A stretch of 64,000 nucleotides of DNA, taken from contig NZ_BMVR01000008.1 in assembly GCF_014650815.1 (NCBI RefSeq), forward strand, positions 186,001-250,000, written 5' to 3'. A program made the position numbers and the translations under genes. This document shows positions 57,141 to 64,000 of the stretch, one piece after another. How positions within the stretch are numbered: position 1 is the stretch's first letter; each line of letters begins with the position of its first letter. Origin of the DNA: Streptomyces flavofungini (lineage in GTDB: Bacteria; Actinomycetota; Actinomycetes; Streptomycetales; Streptomycetaceae). The notes below the pieces were generated by a model. It was not told where the DNA came from, ran no database searches, and was given only the letters and a program-made list of their open reading frames with translations.

Positions 57141-57629
57141 ATGGCCGACTCCAGTTTCGACATCGTCTCGAAGGTCGAGCGGCAGGAGGTCGACAACGCC
57201 CTCAACCAGACGGGCAAGGAGATCTCGCAGCGCTACGACTTCAAGAACGTCGGTGCTTCGATCTCCTGGTCCGGCGAGAAGATCTTGATGGAGGCCAACT
57301 CGGAGGACCGGGTCAACGCGATCCTCGACGTCTTCCAGTCCAAGCTGATCAAGCGTGGCATCTCCCTGAAGGCGCTGGACGCGGGCGAGCCGCAGCTGTC
57401 CGGCAAGGAGTACAAGATCTTCGCCTCGATCGAGGAGGGCATCTCCCAGGAGAACGCGAAGAAGGTGGCGAAGATCATTCGCGATGAGGGCCCGAAGGGC
57501 GTCAAGGCACAGGTCCAGGGCGAGGAGCTGCGCGTCAGCTCCAAGAGCCGCGACGACCTGCAGGCCGTACAGGCGCTTCTGAAGGGTCAGGACTTCGACT
57601 TCGCGCTGCAGTTCGTGAACTACCGGTAG
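57141..57629 (+). CDS. YajQ family protein (UPF0234/DUF520)
   Basis: The 162-residue protein (MADSSFDIVSKVERQEVDNA, with QRYDFKNVGASISWSGEKI) is a full-length YajQ. Family members have two ferredoxin-like domains and bind nucleotides; some Gram-negative homologs bind cyclic di-GMP and affect virulence gene expression. In Streptomyces the function is not established. The ATG has an AAGGAG ribosome-binding site 8 nt upstream. It is the right-hand neighbour of the tRNA remnant. Confidence 0.92.
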   Translation: MADSSFDIVSKVERQEVDNALNQTGKEISQRYDFKNVGASISWSGEKILMEANSEDRVNAILDVFQSKLIKRGISLKALDAGEPQLSGKEYKIFASIEEGISQENAKKVAKIIRDEGPKGVKAQVQGEELRVSSKSRDDLQAVQALLKGQDFDFALQFVNYR

Positions 57630-57683
57630 TTCGTGGGCCGGTCGGCTGGTTCGTGGGCCGGCCGGTCTGCTGAAGTACGACGG

Positions 57684-57714
57684 AGGGCGGGCACCCGGAT
57701 CGGGTGCCCGCCCT
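57684..57714. terminator. Bidirectional terminator between yajQ and the GlsB-like gene
   Basis: AGGGCGGGCACCCG and its complement form a perfect 14-bp stem with a 3-nt loop between the convergent genes. Confidence 0.75.
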
Positions 57715-57746
57715 TGCTGCTGGCTGCAGTCTGTGTCGTGCGCTCG

Positions 57747-58013
57747 TCAGCGGCGTGAGTGGCCGAAGAGGATGCGGTAGGCGATCAGGAGGACGAGGGA
57801 GCCGCCGATGGCCGCGGCCCAGGTCGCGCCGTCGAAGAAGTGGTCGGCGATCGGGCGGTCGAGGAAGCGCGCGGAGATCCAGCCGCCCACGAAGGCTCCG
57901 GCGACGCCGATCAGCGTCGTGCCGATGAAGCCGCCCGGGTCGCGGCCCGGGAGCAGGAGCTTGGCGGTGGCACCGGCGAGCAGCCCGAGAACGATCCAGC
58001 TGATGATGCCCAT
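57747..58013 (-). CDS. GlsB/YeaQ/YmgE family stress-response membrane protein
   Basis: The 88-residue protein has three hydrophobic segments (MGIISWIVLGLLAGATAKLL, IGTTLIGVAGAFVGGWISAR, ATWAAAIGGSLVLLIAYRIL) and the G-rich GRDPGGFIGTTL turn typical of transglycosylase-associated/GlsB proteins. These are small inner-membrane proteins often induced by stress; their role is unclear. It is read convergently to yajQ and divergently from the APC permease. Confidence 0.88.
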   Translation of the reverse strand: MGIISWIVLGLLAGATAKLLLPGRDPGGFIGTTLIGVAGAFVGGWISARFLDRPIADHFFDGATWAAAIGGSLVLLIAYRILFGHSRR

Positions 58014-58166
58014 GGTGACCTGCCTTTTCGTGCGTCTGACTGCGTACGTGTCGCTGCGTGCGTGTGGCTGCGTGTGTGTGGCTCTTCGTACCTTTTCGCG
58101 CGTTGTTGCCCTAAGGGACGTAGCGCGGGGCGCGTGCGGTTCCCCCGTGTCAGTAGGGTGCGGCAC

Positions 58167-59447
58167 ATGACACAGCGGGTGGGGCCCCAGGGTGCTCCTG
58201 GGGCGGTGGGGCTGCGGCGGACCCTGGGGGTCTTCGACGCGGTCGTGATCGGGCTCGGCGCGATGGTGGGCGCCGGGGTCTTCGCCGTGCTCGGGCCCGC
58301 GGCGGGCGCGGCCGGTTCGGGGCTGCTGATCGGGCTCGGCGTCGCCGCCGTCGTCGCGTACTGCAATGCCGTGGCCTCGGCTCGGCTCGCGGCGCGCTAT
58401 CCGGCGTCGGGCGGGACGTATGTGTACGGGCGGGAGCGGCTCGGGGAATTCTGGGGGTATCTGGCGGGCTGGGCGTTCGTCGTCGGCAAGACGGCCTCGT
58501 GCGCGGCCATGGCGCTGACCGTGGGGGCGTACGCGTGGCCGGGGCAGGCGCACGCGGTCGCGGTGGCCGCCGTCCTCGTGCTGACCGCCGTGAACTACCT
58601 GGGCGTGCAGAAGTCGCTGTGGCTGACCCGGGCGATCGTCGTCGTGGTGCTGGCGGTGCTCGTGGCGGTGGTCGGCGTCTGTCTGGGGTCGGCGGGCGCG
58701 GACGCGGGGCGCCTCGAGGTCGGGCTCTCCGACGGCGGGTTCGGCGGGGTGCTGCAGGCGGCGGGGCTCTTGTTCTTCGCTTTCGCCGGGTACGCGCGCG
58801 TGGCGACGCTCGGCGAGGAGGTACGCGATCCGGCGCGGACCATTCCGCGGGCGGTGCCGTCGGCCCTCGGCATCGCGCTGTGCGTGTACACGGGCGTGGC
58901 GGTGGCGGTCCTTTCGGTGCTCGGGCCCGGCGGGCTCGCGGACGCCTCGGCTCCGTTGGCGGACGCCGTGCGGGCGGCGGGGGTGCCGGGGCTGGTTCCC
59001 GTGGTGCGGGTGGGGGCGGTGGTGGCGGCGCTCGGTTCGCTGCTCGCGCTGGTCCTCGGGGTGTCGCGGACGACGCTGGCGATGGCTCGGGACCGTCATC
59101 TGCCGGGGGTGTTCGCGGCGGTGCATCCGCGCTTCCAGGTGCCGCACCGCGCGGAGTTGGCGGTGGGCGTGGTGGTCGCCGTGCTGGCGGCGACGGTGGA
59201 TGTGCGGGGCGCTGTCGGCTTCTCGTCGTTCGGGGTGCTCGTGTACTACGCGATCGCCAACGCGTCCGCGTGGACGCTGGGTTCGGCGCTCCGCGCGCGC
59301 GTGGGGCCCGCGGTGGGCCTCGCCGGGTGTGTGACGCTGGCGTTCGCGCTGCCGGGGGCTTCGGTGGTGACGGGTGCGGCGGTGCTGGCCGTGGGGGCCG
59401 CCGCGTACGGGGTACGGAAGAAGGTCGGGGGCGCGGCGCCGCGGTGA
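58167..59447 (+). CDS. APC superfamily amino acid permease
   Basis: The 426-residue protein has about 12 hydrophobic segments. The first helix contains the APC signature VIGLGAMVGAGVFAVLGPAA, with the unwound GAMVGAG that binds the substrate amine. The loop YPASGGTYVYGRERLGEFWG and the motif LGEEVRDPARTIPRA are also typical of amino acid/cation transporters. The substrate cannot be read from sequence. TAGGGT ends 7 nt before the ATG, suggesting a leaderless mRNA. Confidence 0.88.
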   Translation: MTQRVGPQGAPGAVGLRRTLGVFDAVVIGLGAMVGAGVFAVLGPAAGAAGSGLLIGLGVAAVVAYCNAVASARLAARYPASGGTYVYGRERLGEFWGYLAGWAFVVGKTASCAAMALTVGAYAWPGQAHAVAVAAVLVLTAVNYLGVQKSLWLTRAIVVVVLAVLVAVVGVCLGSAGADAGRLEVGLSDGGFGGVLQAAGLLFFAFAGYARVATLGEEVRDPARTIPRAVPSALGIALCVYTGVAVAVLSVLGPGGLADASAPLADAVRAAGVPGLVPVVRVGAVVAALGSLLALVLGVSRTTLAMARDRHLPGVFAAVHPRFQVPHRAELAVGVVVAVLAATVDVRGAVGFSSFGVLVYYAIANASAWTLGSALRARVGPAVGLAGCVTLAFALPGASVVTGAAVLAVGAAAYGVRKKVGGAAPR

Positions 59448-59537
59448 GGGGCATGGGCGACCGCAGCCCGTCGGGGGCGACTGCCGACCGGTGCGGCGAG
59501 CACCCCGCCGACCGCTCGGCGGCGGAGGCGGCGCGTC

Positions 59538-59990
59538 CTACCAGCCCTGGCCGCCGGGCGGCGGCCCCTGCGGGCCGCCCGCTGCGGACGTGCCGAACGA
59601 AGCCGCCGTGAACGGCTCGTCCGTGGGCACGATCTCGCGGCCCAGCGGCAGCAACGAGATGGGGATCATCTTGAAGTTGGCGAGGCCCAGCGGGATGCCG
59701 ATGATCGTGACGCAGAGCAGCAGGCCGGTGAAGACGTGGCCGAGGGCGAGCCACCAGCCCGCGAGGATCACCCACAGGACGTTGCCGATCAGCGAGGGCG
59801 CGCCCGCGTCCCTGCGCTCGACCGCCTTGCGGCCGAAGGGCCACAGCGCGAACAGGCCGATGCGAAACGACGCGAGGCCGAACGGGATGCCGATGATCGT
59901 GATGCACAGCAGTACGCCCGCGAACAGGTAGAACAAGCACATCCACAGGCCGCACAGGATGAGCCAGATGACGTTCAGAACTGTCTTCAC
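59538..59990 (-). CDS. YccF domain membrane protein
   Basis: The 150-residue protein contains two similar halves, each with a membrane helix and the phrase LCITIIGIPFGLASF or LCVTIIGIPLGLANF, the YccF repeat. Function is unknown; in E. coli YccF is an inner-membrane protein. The C-terminal 30 residues are Gly/Pro-rich and probably cytoplasmic. The GTG start overlaps the htpX stop codon by 4 nt (GTGA), so translation is coupled to htpX and the two may act together at the membrane. Confidence 0.88.
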   Translation of the reverse strand: MKTVLNVIWLILCGLWMCLFYLFAGVLLCITIIGIPFGLASFRIGLFALWPFGRKAVERRDAGAPSLIGNVLWVILAGWWLALGHVFTGLLLCVTIIGIPLGLANFKMIPISLLPLGREIVPTDEPFTAASFGTSAAGGPQGPPPGGQGW

Positions 59991-60850
59991 TGTTGACGAC
60001 CTGCCATCTGCTCGAGCCGGGCGATGCGCTCCGCCATCGGCGGGTGGGTGGAGAACAGCTTCGACATGCCCTGTCCGGGCCGGAACGGATTGGCAATCAT
60101 CATATGGCTCGCCGTTTCGAGCCTGGGCTCCGGCGGCAGCGGCAACTGCTTGGTACCGGCGTCGAGTTTGCGCAGGGCACTGGCGAGAGCCAGCGGATCG
60201 CCGGTGAGCTGCGCGCCGGACGCGTCGGCCTCGTACTCCCTGGAACGACTGATGGCGAGCTGGATGATGGACGCGGCGAGCGGGCCGAGAAGCATGATCA
60301 ACAACATGCCGAAGATGCCGGGCCCGTCGTTGTCGTTCGAGCGGCCAATCGGAATCAGCCAGGCGAAGTTGACCAGAAACATGATGACCGAGGCGAGTGC
60401 TCCGGCGACCGAGGAGATCAGGATGTCCCGGTTGTAGACATGACTCAGCTCGTGGCCGATGACGCCGCGCAGCTCGCGCGGGGTGAGGATGCGCAGGATG
60501 CCGTCCGTGCAGCAGACGGCCGCGTTGCGCGGGTTGCGGCCGGTCGCGAAGGCGTTCGGCGCCTCGGTCGGTGAGATGTAGAGGCGGGGCATGGGCTGGC
60601 GGGCCTGGGTGGAGAGCTCGCGCACCATCCGGTACAGCTCGGGGGCCTCGAACTCGCTCACCGGGCGCGCCCGCATCGCGCGCAGGGCCAGCTTGTCGCT
60701 GTTCCAGTACGCGTACGCGTTCGTACCGACCGCTACGAAGAGCGCGATGATCAGGCCCATACGCCCGAAGAAGCTGCCGATGACGATGATGAGTGCGGAC
60801 AGTCCCCCGAGGAGTACGGCGGTCTTCAGCCCGTTGGTCCGGCGGTGCAC
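59987..60850 (-). CDS. htpX: Membrane metalloprotease HtpX
   Basis: The 287-residue M48 protease degrades misfolded membrane proteins. It has two N-terminal membrane helices, the zinc motif HELSH followed by VYNRD, two more helices, and the third ligand Glu in SREYEADASGAQLTGDP. The GTG at 60850 is preferred: it gives MHRRTNGLKTAVLLGGLSAL and has a strong AGGAGGG ribosome-binding site. A perfect CCACTG-TT-CAGTGG inverted repeat lies about 50 bp upstream. It is coupled to yccF. Confidence 0.94.
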   Translation of the reverse strand: MHRRTNGLKTAVLLGGLSALIIVIGSFFGRMGLIIALFVAVGTNAYAYWNSDKLALRAMRARPVSEFEAPELYRMVRELSTQARQPMPRLYISPTEAPNAFATGRNPRNAAVCCTDGILRILTPRELRGVIGHELSHVYNRDILISSVAGALASVIMFLVNFAWLIPIGRSNDNDGPGIFGMLLIMLLGPLAASIIQLAISRSREYEADASGAQLTGDPLALASALRKLDAGTKQLPLPPEPRLETASHMMIANPFRPGQGMSKLFSTHPPMAERIARLEQMAGRQQ

Positions 60851-60900
60851 GGTACGCCCTCCTGGTGGTGCGCGGGGGAACCCTCTGCTGGCTGGTGCTT

Positions 60901-60914
60901 CCACTGTTCAGTGG
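60901..60914 (-). promoter_or_regulatory. Small perfect inverted repeat upstream of htpX
   Basis: CCACTG and CAGTGG with a 2-bp spacer lie 51 bp before the htpX start. It could be a repressor site, but it is short and has no second copy seen here. Confidence 0.3.
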
Positions 60915-61093
60915 ACCCTCCCTTACTGGTCAACGCCAGGCGGAGGGTGCTAGTTCCCTTGTGCGCTCAGGAGCGGTGTGGGCCGCGCGGGTGACGGGGC
61001 CGGGCCGGTGTCGTACTCCCGGCTCGGCGGGCGTCGTGCGCTGTGCTCAGCCGAGGCCGTGCCCCCGTGCCCGGCCCACGCCGTGCCCCGTGC

Positions 61094-62638
61094 TCAGCGG
61101 ACGCCGTGCTCCGCGAACTGGAGGACGAGCTGGGGCGCCCCGGAGAGGGCGACGCCGAGCACGGCGGTGACCGCGATGGCCGCGGTGAGGGGAGCCGGGA
61201 CGTGGTGCTTGGCGGGCTCGCCCGCGGGGGCGCGGAACAGCAGGGCCGTCCACTGCAGGTAGTAGTAGAGCGCGATCACCACGTTGGCCGCCATCACGAC
61301 GGCGAGCCAGCCCAGGCCCGCGTCGACCGCCGTGGAGAACACGGTGACCTTCGCGAACAGGCCGATGATGCCCGGCGGCAGCCCGGCGAGGCAGAGCAGG
61401 AAGAAGGCCAGGACCAGGGCCGACAGGGGGCTCTTCGCGTACAGGCCCCGGTAGTCGCTGACACGGTTCAGCTTCTGCGTGCGGCCGACCAGGGCGGCGA
61501 CGGCGAACGCTCCGAGGTTCACGGCGGCGTACATCAGGGCGTACGCGACGGTGGCGCCGGTGGTCTCCAGGACGTCGGTGTGGCGGTCGGCGTACCCGGC
61601 CGCCGCGATCGGCACCAAGAGGTAGCCCGCCTGGCCGACCGAGGACCAGGCGAGCAGCCGGACCGCGCTGTACGCGCGCGTGGGCTGCTGCCTCAGGGCG
61701 GCGACGTTGCCGATCGTCATCGTGAGGGCGGCGAGCGCGGCGAGCGCCGGGCCCCAGACGTCGGCGTACTCCGGGAAGGCGACGACCGTGACGAGGATCA
61801 GGCCGGTGAAGCCGACCGCCTTGCCGACGACCGAGAGGTACGCGGCGACGGGCAAGGGCGCGCCTACGTAGGTGTCGGGCACCCAGAAGTGGAAGGGGAC
61901 GGCGGCCACCTTGAAGGCGAAGCCGACGAGGGTGAGGACGACGCCGGTCTGCGCGAGCGTGTCCAACTGGCCGTCGACGTTCCCGAGCTTCTCGCCGAGC
62001 TCGGTGAGGTGCATGGTGCCCGTCGCGGCGTACACGAAGCTGACGCCCAGGAGGGTCACGGCGGTCGCGGTCACCGAGGACAGGAAGAACTTCAGGGCCG
62101 CCTCGGAGGACCGCTTGTCGCCACGCTTGAGGCCGACGAGCGCGAAGGCGGGCAGCGACGCCACCTCCAGGGCGACGACGAGGGTCGCGAGGTCGCGGGA
62201 GGCGGGCAGCAGGGCGGCGCCGGCGGCCGAGGAGAGCAGCAGGAACCAGTACTCCCCTTCGGGGAGTTCCTTGTCGGCGTTCCGCGCGTCCTTGAGGGCG
62301 GTCAGCGACAGGAGGGCGGTGAGCAGCGCGCCGCCGATGACGAGGAGTTGGATGACGAGGGTGAACTCGTCGACCGTGTAGCTGCAGGCGGTGGCCCGGG
62401 GGCCGCTGAGGCAGAACGTCGAGCGGCCGGCGCCGGAGCCGGTCAGCGGCAGCAGGAACAGGCCCGCCGCGACCAGGCCCGTGAGGGAGATCCAGCCGAG
62501 CAGGTGCTTGTTGCGCTCGCTCAGGAACAGGTCGGCGACGAGGACCACGAGGCCGACGACCGCCACGATCGTGGGCGGTGCGACGGCCACCCAGTCGACG
62601 GACTGGATGAGGCTCGCGGTGGATTCGGCGGCGATCAC
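61094..62638 (-). CDS. nuoN: NADH-quinone oxidoreductase subunit N
   Basis: This 514-residue antiporter-like subunit of complex I has about 14 membrane helices. The key Lys-bearing helix (VVLTLVGFAFKVAAVPFHFW) and a Glu in TLVVALEVASLPAFALVG, both expected for proton pumping, are present. The GTG start overlaps the nuoM stop codon by 4 nt and has a GGAGG ribosome-binding site. In S. coelicolor a second, partial nuo cluster ends next to htpX, as I recall, and this seems to be the same locus. Confidence 0.93.
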   Translation of the reverse strand: MIAAESTASLIQSVDWVAVAPPTIVAVVGLVVLVADLFLSERNKHLLGWISLTGLVAAGLFLLPLTGSGAGRSTFCLSGPRATACSYTVDEFTLVIQLLVIGGALLTALLSLTALKDARNADKELPEGEYWFLLLSSAAGAALLPASRDLATLVVALEVASLPAFALVGLKRGDKRSSEAALKFFLSSVTATAVTLLGVSFVYAATGTMHLTELGEKLGNVDGQLDTLAQTGVVLTLVGFAFKVAAVPFHFWVPDTYVGAPLPVAAYLSVVGKAVGFTGLILVTVVAFPEYADVWGPALAALAALTMTIGNVAALRQQPTRAYSAVRLLAWSSVGQAGYLLVPIAAAGYADRHTDVLETTGATVAYALMYAAVNLGAFAVAALVGRTQKLNRVSDYRGLYAKSPLSALVLAFFLLCLAGLPPGIIGLFAKVTVFSTAVDAGLGWLAVVMAANVVIALYYYLQWTALLFRAPAGEPAKHHVPAPLTAAIAVTAVLGVALSGAPQLVLQFAEHGVR

Positions 62639-64000
62639 GACTTGCCTCCTGCGAGGAGCTGCTGGACGGCCGGGTCGGTGAGGCCGAGGAGGGCCGCGGG
62701 CCAGAGGCCGGCGAGGACGGTGAGGGCGACGAGCGGGGTCCAGGCGGCGAATTCGTAGCCCTGGACGTCGGCGAGCCGCGGTGCCTCCTGGACCGTCGCC
62801 GTCGGGCCCATGCAGACACGGCGTACGACGATGAGCATGTACGCGGCCGTGAGCAGGGTGCCGAACGCGGCGATCGCCATGAACGTGAGGAACGCCGGGC
62901 GGCTGAGGTCGTCGGCGGGTTTGAACGCGCCGAACAGGGCGAGCATCTCGCCCCAGAACCCGGCGAGTCCGGGCAGCCCGAGCGAGGCGACGGCGCCGAA
63001 GGCGAGCAGGCCGCCGAGGCGCGGCGCCTTGCCGTACAGGGCGGCGCCGGACTCCTTGGCCAGGGTGTCGAGGTCGCTCGTGCCGGTGCGGTCCTTGAGC
63101 GCGCCGACCAGGAAGAACAGCAGGCCGGTGATGAGGCCGTGGGCGATGTTGGCGAACAGCGCTCCGTTCACGCCGGTCGGCGTCATGGTCGAGATGCCGA
63201 GGAGCACGAAGCCCATGTGGCCGACGGAGGAGTACGCGATGAGGCGCTTGAGGTCGCCCTTCGCGCCGGGCCGCGCCAGGGCCAGGCAGGCCAGCGATCC
63301 GTAGATGATCCCGACGACGGCGAGCGCGGCGAGGTAGGGCGCGAACGTCTCCATCCCGTCGGGCGCGATCGGCAGCAGGATCCGGACGAACCCGTACGTA
63401 CCCATCTTCAGCAGGACGCCGGCGAGCAGGACCGAGCCGACGGTGGGCGCGGCGGTGTGGGCGTCGGGGAGCCAGCTGTGCAGCGGCCACATCGGCGTCT
63501 TGACCGCGAGCCCGATCCCGATCGCCAGAACGGCGATGACCTGCACGGATGTGCTCAGCTCACGGTCGTTGTCAGTGGCGAGTGCCACCATGTCGAAGGT
63601 GCCCGCCCTCAGCCCGATGAGGAGCAGGCCGAGCAGCATGACGACGGAGCCGAGCAGCGTGTAGAGGATGAACTTCCAGGCGGCCTGCGTTCGTTGGGCG
63701 CCGCCCCAGCGGGCGATGAGGAAGTACATCGGGATGAGGACCATCTCGAAGGCGAGGAAGAACAGCAGCAGATCGAGGACGGCGAAGGTCGCGAGGGTGC
63801 CGGACTCCAGGACGAGGATCAGCGCCACAAATGCCTTGGGGGACGGCCCGGTCGGCATTTTGAAGTAGCTGTACAGCGCGCAGAGGAAGGTCAGCAGCGC
63901 GGTCAGGACCAGAAGGGGGAGGGAGATGCCGTCGATGCCGAGATGGATGCGCACGTCGAGCGCGGGGATCCAGCTGATGTCCGTCGTCGCCTGCATCTTC
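62635..64000 (-). CDS. nuoM: NADH-quinone oxidoreductase subunit M (5' end beyond window)
   Basis: At least 455 residues are visible; the frame continues past the right edge, so the N-terminus is missing. The antiporter core is clear: FLAFEMVLIPMYFLIARWGG (Glu), IGLAVKTPMWPLHSWLPDAH (Lys), and LIAYSSVGHMGFVLLGIST. About 13 membrane helices are present in the visible part. NuoM is one of the three proton-pumping antiporter-like subunits of complex I. It is coupled to nuoN by a 4-nt overlap. Confidence 0.94.
   Translation of the reverse strand, partial: KMQATTDISWIPALDVRIHLGIDGISLPLLVLTALLTFLCALYSYFKMPTGPSPKAFVALILVLESGTLATFAVLDLLLFFLAFEMVLIPMYFLIARWGGAQRTQAAWKFILYTLLGSVVMLLGLLLIGLRAGTFDMVALATDNDRELSTSVQVIAVLAIGIGLAVKTPMWPLHSWLPDAHTAAPTVGSVLLAGVLLKMGTYGFVRILLPIAPDGMETFAPYLAALAVVGIIYGSLACLALARPGAKGDLKRLIAYSSVGHMGFVLLGISTMTPTGVNGALFANIAHGLITGLLFFLVGALKDRTGTSDLDTLAKESGAALYGKAPRLGGLLAFGAVASLGLPGLAGFWGEMLALFGAFKPADDLSRPAFLTFMAIAAFGTLLTAAYMLIVVRRVCMGPTATVQEAPRLADVQGYEFAAWTPLVALTVLAGLWPAALLGLTDPAVQQLLAGGKS

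Noticed and set aside
57629..57668. Two-copy 20-bp direct repeat (GTTCGTGGGCCGG) after yajQ
   Set aside because: It is real but only two copies and within a GC-rich 3' region. I saw no reason to treat it as functional.

Overview
The window is a chromosomal housekeeping segment of a Streptomyces-type actinomycete. The evidence is the very high GC content with extreme third-position GC, the frequent GTG and TTG starts, the actinobacterial versions of RpoB, RpoC, NusG, S3 and L23, and a gene order that matches, as I recall it, the rpoBC/ribosomal-protein region of S. coelicolor. No rRNA, CRISPR array, intact mobile element or biosynthetic cluster is visible.

Layout. 1-3.6 kb: the 5' end of glmS, then coaA, a DUF389 membrane protein and glmM (cell-wall amino-sugar and CoA metabolism). 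3.7-8.3 kb: rpsI-rplM, a GT87-like membrane glycosyltransferase, a single-pass membrane protein and truA. 8.3-24.9 kb: the alpha, spc and S10 ribosomal-protein operons, all on the minus strand. In transcription order these run rpsJ-rplC-rplD-rplW-rplB-rpsS-rplV-rpsC-rplP-rpmC-rpsQ, then rplN-rplX-rplE-rpsZ-rpsH-rplF-rplR-rpsE-rpmD-rplO, then secY-adk-map, then infA-rpmJ-rpsM-rpsK-rpoA-rplQ. 25.4-29.8 kb: the str operon rpsL-rpsG-fusA-tuf. 30.1-38.2 kb: a DUF1707 protein, then rpoC and rpoB. 38.8-45.9 kb: rplL and rplJ with an L10 leader, two lipoproteins, rplA-rplK, an unusual inserted secreted-protein gene, nusG, secE and tRNA-Trp. 46.3-53.9 kb: aspC, add, murB, an MFS exporter with its TetR regulator, a HadA/HadB-like MaoC pair, rpmG, tRNA-Met and tRNA-Thr. 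54-64 kb: a cytosine-deaminase-like amidohydrolase with degraded active-site motifs, an NAD(P)-binding protein, a small Cys protein, a tRNA-Tyr-like remnant, yajQ, a GlsB/YeaQ protein, an APC permease, yccF, htpX, and nuoN and nuoM of a complex I cluster.

Together these genes make the ribosome, its initiation and elongation factors, RNA polymerase, the Sec channel core (SecY, SecE) and N-terminal methionine removal. Around them sit precursor genes for peptidoglycan and CoA.

The most interesting observations lie between genes. They are a broken tRNA-Tyr-like sequence with an intact terminator, a 25-nt hairpin shared by the rpsL and rpsJ leaders, an attenuator-like terminator inside the L10 leader, a secreted-protein gene wedged between nusG and rplK, a pair of matching TetR operators, and a series of genes whose -10 boxes predict leaderless mRNAs.
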